A DNA stretch of 61,488 nt from Anaerotruncus sp. (lineage in GTDB: Bacteria; Bacillota; Clostridia; Oscillospirales; Ruminococcaceae): positions 1 through 61,488 of the forward strand of contig JAETRV010000012.1 in the NCBI GenBank assembly GCA_021770005.1, written 5' to 3'. The position numbers and the translations under genes were made by a program. Below, piece after piece: positions 26,815 to 35,056 of the stretch (position 1 is its first letter; each line of letters opens with the position of its first letter). Under the pieces are notes generated by a model that had not been told where the DNA came from, searched no databases, and saw only the letters and a program-made list of their open reading frames with translations.

Positions 26815-27859
26815 CCGTAGGCTAGCCGCCGCAGCCGTTGGGTTAGCGGTGTCGCTCTGCGGATGCGGGCAGCGGATGCACAGCCCGACTCTGCTTTCCA
26901 CCCCTGCGCAGACCCGGACACTGGTCTTGCAGGCCCACCGCAACCTGAACCAGAATGTCCTGGTCTGTATCAACGAATTTGCCGACACGGTTGAGCGGAT
27001 GAGCGAGGGCGCGTTGACGATTGATGTGCAGCTCGACAATCCGGACGATACGACGGTCAGCAGAGGGGAAGCAGACATAGTCCTGCTGGATAATGAGCAG
27101 ATTGCCCGCGCTGACCGGATGTTTGCCATGTTTTCGCTTCCTTTCTTGTTCGATAACGGGCATCACATGACCAATGCGTTGAATTCGGAGGAGGTCCGCC
27201 AGATTCTAGAACAGCGACTTGCGGAAAAGGAAATCTTCCCGATGGTTGCGTTTTACAATGGGGGCAGCCATCTGGTCACAGGCGGGCAGGAGCTGCGCAC
27301 AGCGTCCGACTTTCGCGGGGTGACTGCGGCGGTGTCCACGGCTAGTGCGGATGAATCCGCAGTTTTTCAGGCGTTGGGGATGCGGATTCTGCCCGATACC
27401 AGTGCGTCGCTCCTCTCACAGCTGGGGGAGATGGTGGAGCTGCCTACGGAAGACGGGAAGTCCGAGTCGGCGCCAATCATCGCGGTTGAGGCGACGCTCG
27501 ATCAGGTGGCGCGCCTCCAACATCTGCCCGAGCGGATCCGGCTGATCAACAGTTACCACAGGATGGAACCACTGTGGCTGTTTGTGAGCAGCCAGAGTTT
27601 CGGCCAGCTCACCGAATGGGAACAGGCGGTGTTGCTGGAAGGCTGTGCGGAGTTGACCGCCGGGATCGAGGAAAGACGTGCCGTACGGGAAGCCGGTCTG
27701 CGGGAGCAGATACACGCCCGCGAGATTCCTGAGGTGGACGTCGAGCGGTTAGCGATTGCTGGGGCGCTCTACGGCAAAAATGGACAGGGCACCGATCTCT
27801 ACACCCCACCCGATTATTTTGACCCGCGCGTCTACCAGTTGATCCAACGGTTTGAATAA
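26807..27859 (+). CDS. DctP-like (TRAP-type) solute-binding lipoprotein
   Basis: The 350-residue protein starts inside the preceding gene (8-base overlap), so translation is coupled. The signal ends in the lipobox-like SLCGC near residue 20. The body resembles TRAP periplasmic-type receptors: ANEF-like segment NEFADTVERMSEGALTIDV, then ADIVLLDNEQIARADRMF, and DFRGVTAAVST. No dctQ or dctM genes lie nearby, so it may not serve a transporter here; a sugar or acid binding role in the acetylation set is possible. The start at 26807 was chosen for the overlap and the signal peptide. Confidence 0.75.
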   Translation: MISRRLAAAAVGLAVSLCGCGQRMHSPTLLSTPAQTRTLVLQAHRNLNQNVLVCINEFADTVERMSEGALTIDVQLDNPDDTTVSRGEADIVLLDNEQIARADRMFAMFSLPFLFDNGHHMTNALNSEEVRQILEQRLAEKEIFPMVAFYNGGSHLVTGGQELRTASDFRGVTAAVSTASADESAVFQALGMRILPDTSASLLSQLGEMVELPTEDGKSESAPIIAVEATLDQVARLQHLPERIRLINSYHRMEPLWLFVSSQSFGQLTEWEQAVLLEGCAELTAGIEERRAVREAGLREQIHAREIPEVDVERLAIAGALYGKNGQGTDLYTPPDYFDPRVYQLIQRFE

Positions 27860-27862
27860 AGA

Positions 27863-27901
27863 AAAATGCCCCGCCGGACATCCTGTCCGGCGGGGCATTT
27901 T
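27863..27901 (+). terminator. Strong intrinsic terminator of the MBOAT operon
   Basis: A perfect 18-bp stem (AAAATGCCCCGCCGGACA and its complement) with a 3-base loop, ending in TTTT, starts four bases after the stop codon. Confidence 0.95.
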
Positions 27902-28049
27902 GAGATGTAGAAATGGAATGCAAGGAAATCTTTTGGGATATTTGGAACATAGTGATTGAGAGTTCAAACGGCCTCTATCTCTGGAATTCCTTAAAAATCG
28001 CACAAAGATTACTTGTCCATGGGAAAAATTTGTGGATAATTTGGAAGAA

Positions 28050-28092
28050 AATGAATGGACGCATTGTGCATCCGTTCATTTTGTGTTATGAT
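28050..28092 (+). promoter_or_regulatory. Promoter with overlapping near-palindrome before the symporter gene
   Basis: TTGTGC (28064-28069) and TATGAT (28087-28092) have 17-base spacing. The -35 sits inside an imperfect inverted repeat, AATGAATGGACGCA against TGCATCCGTTCATT (28050-28080), a good operator candidate. A second inverted repeat, TTTGACA and TGTCAAA, follows at 28108-28129. The rest of the 324-base gap is otherwise empty. Confidence 0.6.
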
Positions 28093-28183
28093 GATGAAGT
28101 TAAAAATTTGACAGATTAAAATGTCAAAGTGGCGAATTTGTCTGTCCAACCAATTTGCTACGAGAAAAGGAGGAGGCACTACT

Positions 28184-29524
28184 ATGGTTCTGGAACTCGT
28201 TACAGGGGTAAAAGGCTACTTATGGGACATCATTCTTCCGCTTCTGCTCTGCGGCACCGGAATCTATTTCACCATCCGTCTGAACTTTGTGCAGATCCGC
28301 AGATTCCCTGCCGCATTCAAAGCGGTGTTTGGCAATATCAAGCTGTTTGGCACAAAGGCTGACAAGGAAGGGATGAGTTCGTTCCAGTCGCTGGCGACAG
28401 CGGTCGCGGCGCAGGTCGGCACCGGAAATATTGCGGGTGCGGCGAGTGCGATCGTTTCAGGAGGTCCGGGCGCAATCTTCTGGATGTGGCTTTCGGCCTT
28501 TTTCGGAATGGCAACGATCTACGGAGAGGCGACCCTGGCCCAGAAGTATAAGACTTACATAGACGGGCATGTCACCGGAGGCCCGGTTTATTACATCAAA
28601 GCTGCTTTCAAAGGGACTTTCGGCAAGGTGCTTGCAGCGGCATTCTCGGTATTCATCATCCTTGCGCTCGGTTTCATGGGCAATATGGTGCAATCCAACT
28701 CGATCAGCGCCGCGTTTGAAACCGCTTTCGGCTGGAATAAGCTGGCGGTTGGCGCTGTGGTCGCGATTGCAGCGGCATTCATCTTCCTTGGCGGGGTCAA
28801 GCGGATTGCTTCGGTCACCGAAAAGGTGGTCCCGATCATGGCGATCTTCTATATTGTCACCTCACTCATCATTATCTTTGGGAATATCGGGAATCTTGGC
28901 CATGCCTTCAAGTTGATCTTTGTCGGCGCATTCAATCCGACTGCGGCAGCAGGCGGACTGGTCGGCATCACTGTAAAAAAAGCGGTCAGCTATGGCGTTG
29001 CACGCGGGCTGTTCTCGAATGAAGCGGGTATGGGTTCGACCCCACATGCGCATGCAATGGCAAAGGTAGACCATCCCTGTGAGCAAGGTCTGGCGGCAAT
29101 GATGGGCGTATTCATCGATACGTTTATCGTCCTGACGATGACCGCCCTCACGGTCATCATCACCGGGGTATATGACAACGGCCTGATCGGCGTCGAGCTG
29201 GCGCAGTCGGCGTTCACCCAGTTTTATGGGAGCATCGGAAATATCTTTATCGCGTTCAGCATGCTCTTCTTTGCATTTTCCACCATTGTTGGCTGGTATT
29301 TCTTTGGCGAGCAGAATGTCCGCTACCTCTTTGGCCCAAAAGCGGTGAAGCTCTACGCTGCGCTGGTGGTTGTCTTTGTCATCGTGGGTTCTGCGCTCAA
29401 GGTCAATCTGGTCTGGGAGCTGTCTGACCTGTTCAATGGACTCATGGTCATCCCCAACCTGCTTGGTCTGCTCGCGCTCTCGGGCGTTGTAATCCTGCTC
29501 AACCGGGAGTTCGAGAAAAAATAA
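28184..29524 (+). CDS. Sodium:alanine/glycine symporter family (AGCS) transporter
   Basis: The 446-residue protein has about eleven membrane segments and AGCS signatures: TAVAAQVGTGNIAGAASAI near residue 88, FWMWLSAFFGMATIYGEATLAQKY, and RGLFSNEAGMGSTPHAHAMA near residue 285. The family imports alanine or glycine with sodium. AGGAGG precedes the ATG. The glycine genes at 47-55 kb give one plausible use, though other small amino acids are possible. Confidence 0.92.
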   Translation: MVLELVTGVKGYLWDIILPLLLCGTGIYFTIRLNFVQIRRFPAAFKAVFGNIKLFGTKADKEGMSSFQSLATAVAAQVGTGNIAGAASAIVSGGPGAIFWMWLSAFFGMATIYGEATLAQKYKTYIDGHVTGGPVYYIKAAFKGTFGKVLAAAFSVFIILALGFMGNMVQSNSISAAFETAFGWNKLAVGAVVAIAAAFIFLGGVKRIASVTEKVVPIMAIFYIVTSLIIIFGNIGNLGHAFKLIFVGAFNPTAAAGGLVGITVKKAVSYGVARGLFSNEAGMGSTPHAHAMAKVDHPCEQGLAAMMGVFIDTFIVLTMTALTVIITGVYDNGLIGVELAQSAFTQFYGSIGNIFIAFSMLFFAFSTIVGWYFFGEQNVRYLFGPKAVKLYAALVVVFVIVGSALKVNLVWELSDLFNGLMVIPNLLGLLALSGVVILLNREFEKK

Positions 29525-29539
29525 GGGGGAAAGGGCACT

Positions 29540-30130
29540 GTGCTGTCAGCAATAACCGGTAGGAGGAGCATCCGGAAATACAGGGATACTCCGGTGGAGC
29601 GGCATCTGATAGAGGAAATCCTGAGGGCAGGGTTGCTTGCCCCTTCTTCCAAAAACCGTCAGCCATGGCGATTCATTGTGACAGAAGGGGATGCAAAAGC
29701 ACAGGCGCTTGCAGCGATGGAGCGTGGGCTGAATCGGGAGAAACAGCAGCCGCTCCTTCCTCAAAGCGCACAGCATCTTGAGGCCGCAAGGCATACGCTG
29801 CGGATCATGCAGCAGGCGCCGGTGGTGATCTTTGTAACGAATCCGCTGGGGCTCGGGGTACGGAATCCCTTGGTGGCGGAAGAGCGGGTCTATGAGCTGT
29901 GCAACGCGCAGTCAATCGGCGCCGCTCTCGAGAATATGTCGCTCACAGCTTTCGATTTGGGGCTGGGAAGCCTGTGGATTTGTGACACTTATTTTGCACA
30001 GGAAGAACTGATGGGGTGGTTGAACACCCAAGGGGAGCTGGTCGCGGCGATGGCGGTTGGATATGCGGCGGAATCGCCCGCAGCCAGACCCCGGAAATGT
30101 TTAGAGGATGCGGTTGAATGGCGCATCTGA
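29540..30130 (+). CDS. Nitroreductase-family protein
   Basis: The 196-residue FMN-dependent oxidoreductase has ITGRRSIRKYRDTPVERHLIE at its start (FMN-phosphate arginines) and APSSKNRQPWRFIV. The C-terminal part is GLGSLWICDTYFAQEELM, then AVGYAAESPAARPRK. The GTG start at 29540 follows AGGGGGAAAGGG, 15 bases after the symporter stop, so cotranscription is likely. The natural substrate is not predictable. Confidence 0.88.
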   Translation: MLSAITGRRSIRKYRDTPVERHLIEEILRAGLLAPSSKNRQPWRFIVTEGDAKAQALAAMERGLNREKQQPLLPQSAQHLEAARHTLRIMQQAPVVIFVTNPLGLGVRNPLVAEERVYELCNAQSIGAALENMSLTAFDLGLGSLWICDTYFAQEELMGWLNTQGELVAAMAVGYAAESPAARPRKCLEDAVEWRI

Positions 30131-30248
30131 AAAGCGGCGAGAAGATTTTATAGATTTCAAACAAAGAATCGCGCTGTCCTCTGCATAAGGCGGAGGGCGG
30201 CGCGAAACACTAATGCCGGCTATCAAATGCAGTGAGGGAGGTATCAAT

Positions 30249-31202
30249 ATGAAGGTAGCAGACAAGCGGAAGGTGGTTCTGATCGGGACCGGCCTGGTGG
30301 GGATGAGTTTTGCATACGCGCTGATGAATCAGAATATCTGCAATGAGCTGGTTTTGGTGGACATCGACCGCCAGCGCGCGGAAGGGGAGGCAATGGACCT
30401 GAACCACGGCCTCGCATTTTCCGGTTCCCATATGAAAATCTGGGCGGGGGACTATTCCGACTGTAAAGACGCAGATATCGTAGCAATCAGTGCAGGGGTG
30501 GCGCAGAAGCCGGGGGAGTCCCGCACCGATCTGCTCCAACGGAATACGGTGGTCTTTCAGTCGATCGTGAAGCCGGTGGTGGATTCCGGGTTTAAGGGCA
30601 TTTTCCTGATTGCGACCAACCCAGTGGACATCATGACCCATGTGGCCCTGAAGCTGTCCGGTTTTGACCCACACCGGGTAATCGGCACCGGGACTACACT
30701 CGATACCGCCCGGCTCAGATATCTGCTCGGCGGTTACTTTTCGGTTGATCCGCGCAACATCCACGCCTATGTCATGGGGGAGCATGGGGACAGCGAATTT
30801 GTCCCATGGTCACAGGCGCTGATTGCAACCAAACCGGTCCTTCAGTTTTGCCAGGAGGAGCCGGAACATTACCGGATGGCGGACCTCGAGCGGATTGCGG
30901 AGGAGGTTAAAAACGCCGCACAGAAGATTATTGCCGCGAAACAGTCCACCTACTACGGGATTGGCATGGCAATGGTGCGGATCGTACGCGCCATTTTCGG
31001 GGATGAGAACAGCATTCTCACAGCTTCCAATCTGCTGAAAACCAAATATGGGCAGAAGGACGTCTATGTAGGGGTCCCCTGCATCATCAACCGGGAAGGG
31101 GTTCAGCATGTTCTCGCGGTTTCCCTGACCGATGAAGAGCTGCAAAAGATGAACCATTCCTGCGACCTGATTCGCGGATTTTTCCAGAAAATCAGGCTCT
31201 GA
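30249..31202 (+). CDS. ldh: L-lactate dehydrogenase
   Basis: The 317-residue protein has the NAD-binding motif VVLIGTGLVGMSFAYAL, the catalytic arginine/aspartate region NPVDIMTH, and the catalytic histidine in VMGEHGDSEFVPWS. It reduces pyruvate to L-lactate. GGGAGG precedes the ATG at 30249; an in-frame ATG at 30213 would put the ribosome binding site inside the gene. A lactate rather than malate identity is favoured by the arginine-rich loop GVAQKPGESRTDLLQRN, with Gln before Lys as in L-LDH. Confidence 0.95.
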   Translation: MKVADKRKVVLIGTGLVGMSFAYALMNQNICNELVLVDIDRQRAEGEAMDLNHGLAFSGSHMKIWAGDYSDCKDADIVAISAGVAQKPGESRTDLLQRNTVVFQSIVKPVVDSGFKGIFLIATNPVDIMTHVALKLSGFDPHRVIGTGTTLDTARLRYLLGGYFSVDPRNIHAYVMGEHGDSEFVPWSQALIATKPVLQFCQEEPEHYRMADLERIAEEVKNAAQKIIAAKQSTYYGIGMAMVRIVRAIFGDENSILTASNLLKTKYGQKDVYVGVPCIINREGVQHVLAVSLTDEELQKMNHSCDLIRGFFQKIRL

Positions 31203-31249
31203 TCCGGAAAAGATTTTGCATAAATGAGGGATTCTTCTGTCCGGTTGGA

Positions 31250-31279
31250 TTGTATTTATGGTATAAATTGTGATATACT
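31250..31279 (+). promoter_or_regulatory. Promoter of the siroheme/ferredoxin gene
   Basis: TTGTAT (31250-31255) and TATACT (31274-31279) are 18 bases apart, and TGA precedes the -10 as an extended element. The ATG follows about 90 bases later. Confidence 0.55.
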
Positions 31280-31370
31280 ATTTAAAGCAGTAAACCGGTC
31301 TCATAGGAAGGAAATCCGAACGTTTGGATTTTCCTCAAACATCATAGCAACCAGAAAGTGGGGATTCATA

Positions 31371-32306
31371 ATGGCAAAACTGACAGGACAGGAGATCACG
31401 CGGGTCAAGGGAATGGGCTTCCTGCTGAACAGGGGGACCGAAAATTTTTCCGGACGGATCGTCCCGGCGGCCGGAGTATTCACTGCGGATGAGCTGACTG
31501 CGATTGCCGAATGTGCGCGGCGTTTTGGCAGCGGCAAGGTGGTGATGACCAGCCGGCTGACTGCGGAGCTAGTCGGTATCCCGTTTGACCAGATCGAGCC
31601 GGCGCGGGAATTTGCGGCACAGGCGGGCCTTTCGTTTGGCGGAACTGGGGCGAAAATCCGTCCGGTGACAGCCTGCAAGGGAACGACCTGCATCTACGGC
31701 AATTTTGACACACAGGCAATGGCCAAAGAGATTCATGATCGCTATTATCTCGGCTGGAAGGACGTCAAGCTGCCGCATAAATTCAAAATTGCTGTTGGAG
31801 GATGCCCTAACAGCTGCATGAAACCGAGCCTGAATGACTTCGGGGTAGAGGGGCACCGCGTCCCACAATATGACAAAGACAAATGCCGCGGCTGCAAGGT
31901 CTGCCAGATCGAAAAACACTGCCCGGTCAAGGCCGCGAAGCTGGTCGGGGAAAAGATGGAGATTGACGAAAAAATCTGCAAGACCTGCGGTGTCTGCACC
32001 GGGAAATGCCCGTTTAAGGCGATCGCGGAGAATGGCCCGGTGGAGTACCAAATTTTTGTCGGCGGAACATGGGGCAAACATACCCGGATGGGGACGCCGC
32101 TTTCCCGTTTGGTGACACAGGAGGAGATCTTCCCCCTGCTGGAAAAAACAATGCTCTGGTTCAAGGAGAATGCCTACCAGAAAGAGCGGCTCGGTGCGGC
32201 GATGGACCGGATTGGAGCGGACAAGATGGAGGCCGCCCTATTCAGTGATGATCTGCTGGCGCGTAAGGAAGAGATCCTTGCGGCGGAGGTCAAGACAAGG
32301 CCCTAG
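31371..32306 (+). CDS. Sulfite/nitrite reductase-like protein with two 4Fe-4S ferredoxin clusters
   Basis: The 311-residue protein has an N-terminal nitrite/sulfite-reductase ferredoxin-like half domain. A siroheme-cluster cysteine pattern follows (TACKGTTC near residue 104, GGCPNSCMKPS near 144), then two ferredoxin motifs CRGCKVCQIEKHCP and CKTCGVCTGKCP. It resembles the AsrC-like proteins of clostridia that may reduce sulfite or nitrite. No AsrA/AsrB genes are adjacent. The start is ATG 31371 with GGGGATT upstream; the upstream 49 codons have no ribosome binding site. Confidence 0.82.
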   Translation: MAKLTGQEITRVKGMGFLLNRGTENFSGRIVPAAGVFTADELTAIAECARRFGSGKVVMTSRLTAELVGIPFDQIEPAREFAAQAGLSFGGTGAKIRPVTACKGTTCIYGNFDTQAMAKEIHDRYYLGWKDVKLPHKFKIAVGGCPNSCMKPSLNDFGVEGHRVPQYDKDKCRGCKVCQIEKHCPVKAAKLVGEKMEIDEKICKTCGVCTGKCPFKAIAENGPVEYQIFVGGTWGKHTRMGTPLSRLVTQEEIFPLLEKTMLWFKENAYQKERLGAAMDRIGADKMEAALFSDDLLARKEEILAAEVKTRP

Positions 32307-32397
32307 GTTTAAAATTTGGCCCACCATCACTCCGGTTCCTGTCGGTTGACCTATACACGCCACTTCGGCGGGAACGAAGGAAATTTTTGATTTCTAA

Positions 32398-32439
32398 ACA
32401 GAAAGCGCAGAAGTGCTGCGGCGCTTCTGCGCTTTCTGT
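32398..32439. terminator. Bidirectional terminator between convergent genes
   Basis: ACAGAAAGCGCAGAAG pairs perfectly with CTTCTGCGCTTTCTGT, extending to 19 bp with a TGCG loop. It lies between the siroheme gene and the convergent GNAT gene. U-rich bases follow on the minus strand. Confidence 0.7.
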
Positions 32440-32461
32440 CGTGGACTTTTCCGATCCTGTC

Positions 32462-32908
32462 TTATGTTGTTTTTTCCCACTCCATCCGGTGTTCGAGATG
32501 AGGCGGGAATCCACTTGGCTTTGGCTCTCCCGCAGAAAAACCATGCCGCTCGTAAAACCGTTTTGCGCGCGGGTTTTCGGCAAAGACGTCAAGCGAAAGC
32601 CGGTCGTAACGGCTTTGACAGTCGCCCAGCAGCAGGCTCCCGATCCCATGCCCCTGCATGGTGGGGTCCACAAAAAGCCCTGCAATATAGCTGCCCTGCA
32701 AGCCGATAAACCCACAAAGTTTCCCTTCGCTTTCATAGACAAAAACAGCTGCCTGTGTGAGCGCATTTCGCAAATCCGGCAGATTGTCCATCCAGACCTT
32801 CGACGGTATAAATGCGTGAGCGCTGGTGTTTGCCGCCAACCAGATTTCTATAACGCGGTCGAGGTCTTTGGGCTGGAACGCTCGGACCACACCTTTGGGT
32901 TTCATCAT
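32462..32908 (-). CDS. GNAT-family N-acetyltransferase
   Basis: The 148-residue protein has the GNAT fold: DLDRVIEIWLAANTSAHAF at the N terminus, AGLFVDPTMQGHGIGSLLL with the acetyl-CoA-binding turn near residue 84, and ENPRAKRFYERHGF near the C terminus. The HAFI segment resembles YjaB/RimI-like small acetyltransferases. AAGGAGGT precedes the pair of ATG codons. It is divergent from the thioesterase gene with a 116-base intergenic region. The acceptor is unknown. Confidence 0.88.
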   Translation of the reverse strand: MMKPKGVVRAFQPKDLDRVIEIWLAANTSAHAFIPSKVWMDNLPDLRNALTQAAVFVYESEGKLCGFIGLQGSYIAGLFVDPTMQGHGIGSLLLGDCQSRYDRLSLDVFAENPRAKRFYERHGFSAGEPKPSGFPPHLEHRMEWEKTT

Positions 32909-33024
32909 AGAGCACCTCCTTGACCCGGCATCCCTATGACCATGCGGACGCCGGACCTTTGATCCAGATCGATTTACCGGTTTTTTCGATATTGAAAATC
33001 CGGAAAGATGAAAGGGGAAATTCC

Positions 33025-33501
33025 ATGCAAAGAATGGAAAAACGCGTGTCGGAATCCCGCACCGAGCAGATACAGATTGTCATGCCTGCCCATATCAACG
33101 GTTATGGGCGGCTGTTCGGCGGGCAGCTCATGCAGTGGATTGACGTAGTAGCGGCGGTCTGCGCGCGCCGCCACGCCAACAGGACGATTACGACCGTCTC
33201 GGTGGACAACCTGCATTTCAAGGCCGCAGCGCACATTGAGGACCTGGTGGTATTGATCGGGCAGGTCACCTATGTGGGGAACACCTCGATGGAGGTGCGG
33301 GTAGACACGTTTGTCGAACAGATTGACGGTACAAAAAATCTGGTCAATCAGGCGTATTTTGTCATGGTCGCGCTTGACGAAAACGAACGTCCAACCGCTG
33401 TCCCAGGGCTAATCCTTGAGACAGAAGAAGAGCGCGCGGAGTGGGAAGCGGGACAAAGACGCTCCAATCTGCGCCGCCAGCGTAGGCGGGAGCAGTTTTG
33501 A
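33025..33501 (+). CDS. Acyl-CoA thioesterase (hotdog fold)
   Basis: The 158-residue protein has the BFIT/BACH-type 4HBT signature HINGYGRLFGGQLMQWID, with the catalytic Asp, followed by VSVDNLHFKAAAHIEDLVVL. It should cleave acyl-CoA to free acid plus CoA. In a butyrate producer it may adjust acyl-CoA pools. AAGGGG precedes the ATG at 33025. The Arg-rich C terminus (RRSNLRRQRRR) is unusual. The following 224 bases hold repeat-like hairpins and no gene. Confidence 0.88.
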   Translation: MQRMEKRVSESRTEQIQIVMPAHINGYGRLFGGQLMQWIDVVAAVCARRHANRTITTVSVDNLHFKAAAHIEDLVVLIGQVTYVGNTSMEVRVDTFVEQIDGTKNLVNQAYFVMVALDENERPTAVPGLILETEEERAEWEAGQRRSNLRRQRRREQF

Positions 33502-33725
33502 GAAGCGGTTGTCCGGATGCTCCTGCTCCCGAATTTTGGGATGTTGGGGCAAAGATGACGCCCAGAATCCTCCACTTCGGGATGGACATGAAAAAGCCCC
33601 CTTTCTGCTTTTCATCTGGGGAAAACCAAAACCCTACAGGAGTTCTGTTTCTCCAAATCTATCATAGCAGATGACAGGAGGCTTTTCAATCTTTAGAGGC
33701 AGCCTAGCAGAGGGCGGAACGCGGT

Positions 33726-33908
33726 TTACTGGTTGCCCAGCATATTTTCCGCAAACCGTCTCAACTCGTCCATGCTGTGGACGTCACAGGTGCGCTGTTG
33801 GATCATCCCTTGAACATAGTCTGGGAGTGCCATAAAATAGGTCTTGGCAGATTCGCTTGTGCTTAAAAGGGCATTCAGGTTTTTCGCATAGGCCCGCTTA
33901 TCAGACAT
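33726..33908 (-). CDS. Small protein P1 (60 aa), paralogue of P2
   Basis: The reading frame MSDKRAYAKNLNALLS continues to FAENMLGNQ and stops at 33726. GAGGTGAT sits 8 bases before the ATG. It resembles the neighbouring P2 through a shared pattern: LxALL, then AxxYFxxLPxY, then ExLxxxAxN. No known family was recognised. The amphipathic helices and 60-residue length fit a small regulatory or assembly protein. It is the last of three short genes in tandem. Confidence 0.8.
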   Translation of the reverse strand: MSDKRAYAKNLNALLSTSESAKTYFMALPDYVQGMIQQRTCDVHSMDELRRFAENMLGNQ

Positions 33909-34014
33909 CTCAATCACCTCATTTTGGACTGTGTCCCAATGCTGTTTTTGCGGCATTTTGGGTGCAGATTTAGTATTGGTTCGGGAAAGACCCCTGATAC
34001 CGGGGAAATCTATC

Positions 34015-34197
34015 CTATTCGTGCAGCCCACGCTGGATATTATCCGCATATTGGTGCAGCTCGTTTTCGGTGCGGATGGTGTCATGGCTGCGGCAGACGA
34101 GGTCACGGAGATAGGTGGGCAGCGAGTAAAAATAATGGTTGGCTTTGGTATTGTGGGCCAAAAGGGCTTGGAGGCCGTCAGGCTGTTGTGTTGTCAT
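34015..34197 (-). CDS. Small protein P2 (60 aa), paralogue of P1
   Basis: This 60-residue protein starts MTTQQPDGLQALLAHN and ends DNIQRGLHE. GAGGTGAGAATCC precedes the ATG. The centre, KANHYFYSLPTYLRDLV, matches P1 at the YF, LP and Y positions, and the tail matches at EL and the A-N pair. Both have the same length and similar ribosome binding sites, so they arose by duplication. Function unknown. Confidence 0.8.
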   Translation of the reverse strand: MTTQQPDGLQALLAHNTKANHYFYSLPTYLRDLVCRSHDTIRTENELHQYADNIQRGLHE

Positions 34198-34391
34198 GGA
34201 TTCTCACCTCTTTGGATAGAATAAAGGTTGCCACTTGTAGGGTTTGGATGCAAGGGTTTGGATGCAGGTGAACCGACCTGCATGGCCTGTTATAGTATGG
34301 GCGAAGACCGATCCAGGCATACGGCAAGCGAGGCAATTTTTTTGAAAAGGAGGGAAAAGCCGCCCGAAAAGGGCAGCTTTCCGGACGGTAT

Positions 34392-34577
34392 TCACATAAT
34401 ATGCTCTTCACAAAAGTTGTCCAACACCCGCATCCCCATCTTTTCGGGAGAGCCAACTGTAAATTTTGCAATCGTCACATCATCAAAAGAGGGGCAGACA
34501 CGTTTTTCGGGATTTAAACGGAGCGAGTCGCTGATGTCAGGAAAGTCCGGCTTTGGATTTTTTTTCTTTTTTTCCAT
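34392..34577 (-). CDS. Small hypothetical protein (61 aa)
   Basis: The protein starts MEKKKKNPKPDFPDIS and ends MRVLDNFCEEHIM, with a single cysteine near the C terminus. GAGGTGAT lies 8 bases before the ATG at 34577; an in-frame GTG at 34586 overlaps that site and is rejected. The basic head and mixed body are unlike P1 and P2. It is the first of the three small genes and may be cotranscribed with them across gaps of about 100-190 bases. Confidence 0.7.
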   Translation of the reverse strand: MEKKKKNPKPDFPDISDSLRLNPEKRVCPSFDDVTIAKFTVGSPEKMGMRVLDNFCEEHIM

Positions 34578-34681
34578 AAAGATCACCTCGGGATTAGGAT
34601 ACCACCAAAAGAATCACTTTAAAGATAGAAACAACCGGATGGACAGGAATTTTTATCCTCTCCATCCGGTTTATGTATCTA

Positions 34682-35009
34682 AGAATTTGTTTCGTATCTT
34701 TCGAAGGGGGCTTTTTCTCTTGTAAAAAGCCCCCTCTTGCCGCCCAAAGGGCGGCAATTCACCCGAAAAACTGCCGCCGCAGCGGCGTGCAGAGGCCAAC
34801 CGACGCGAAGCGGAGGCGCTTAGGCCGGAGCGACGCTTCACAGGATAACGTATTTCGCCCGCTGCGGCGAGCGACCAAAGGCTCTGCCTTATCTCGCGCT
34901 AAGTGTCCGCCTTTGGCGGGTTGCGCTCGAAACGCTTCGCTGCGGCTCGCAGTGGAAACCGCAATTTTTCGAGAAAAATTGAGTAAAGCTTAGATATTAG
35001 ACAGGTTCT
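34682..35009 (+). repeat. Dispersed hairpin element, copy B (328 bp)
   Basis: The element begins AGAATTTGTT and ends ACAGGTTCT, an imperfect terminal inverted repeat. It carries the AGGGGGCTTTTT hairpin (34705-34736) and the conserved block at 34908-34992. Several further GC-rich palindromes sit in the middle. It accounts for the 479-base gap, and no gene was found inside. Confidence 0.85.
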
Positions 35010-35056
35010 AAGAAAATGAGGTGAAATTTTGAATATGAAAGGAAGCTACGATGATT

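Noticed and set aside
26807-27859. Complete TRAP transporter
   Set aside because: Only a receptor-like lipoprotein is present; no dctQ or dctM genes are in the window.
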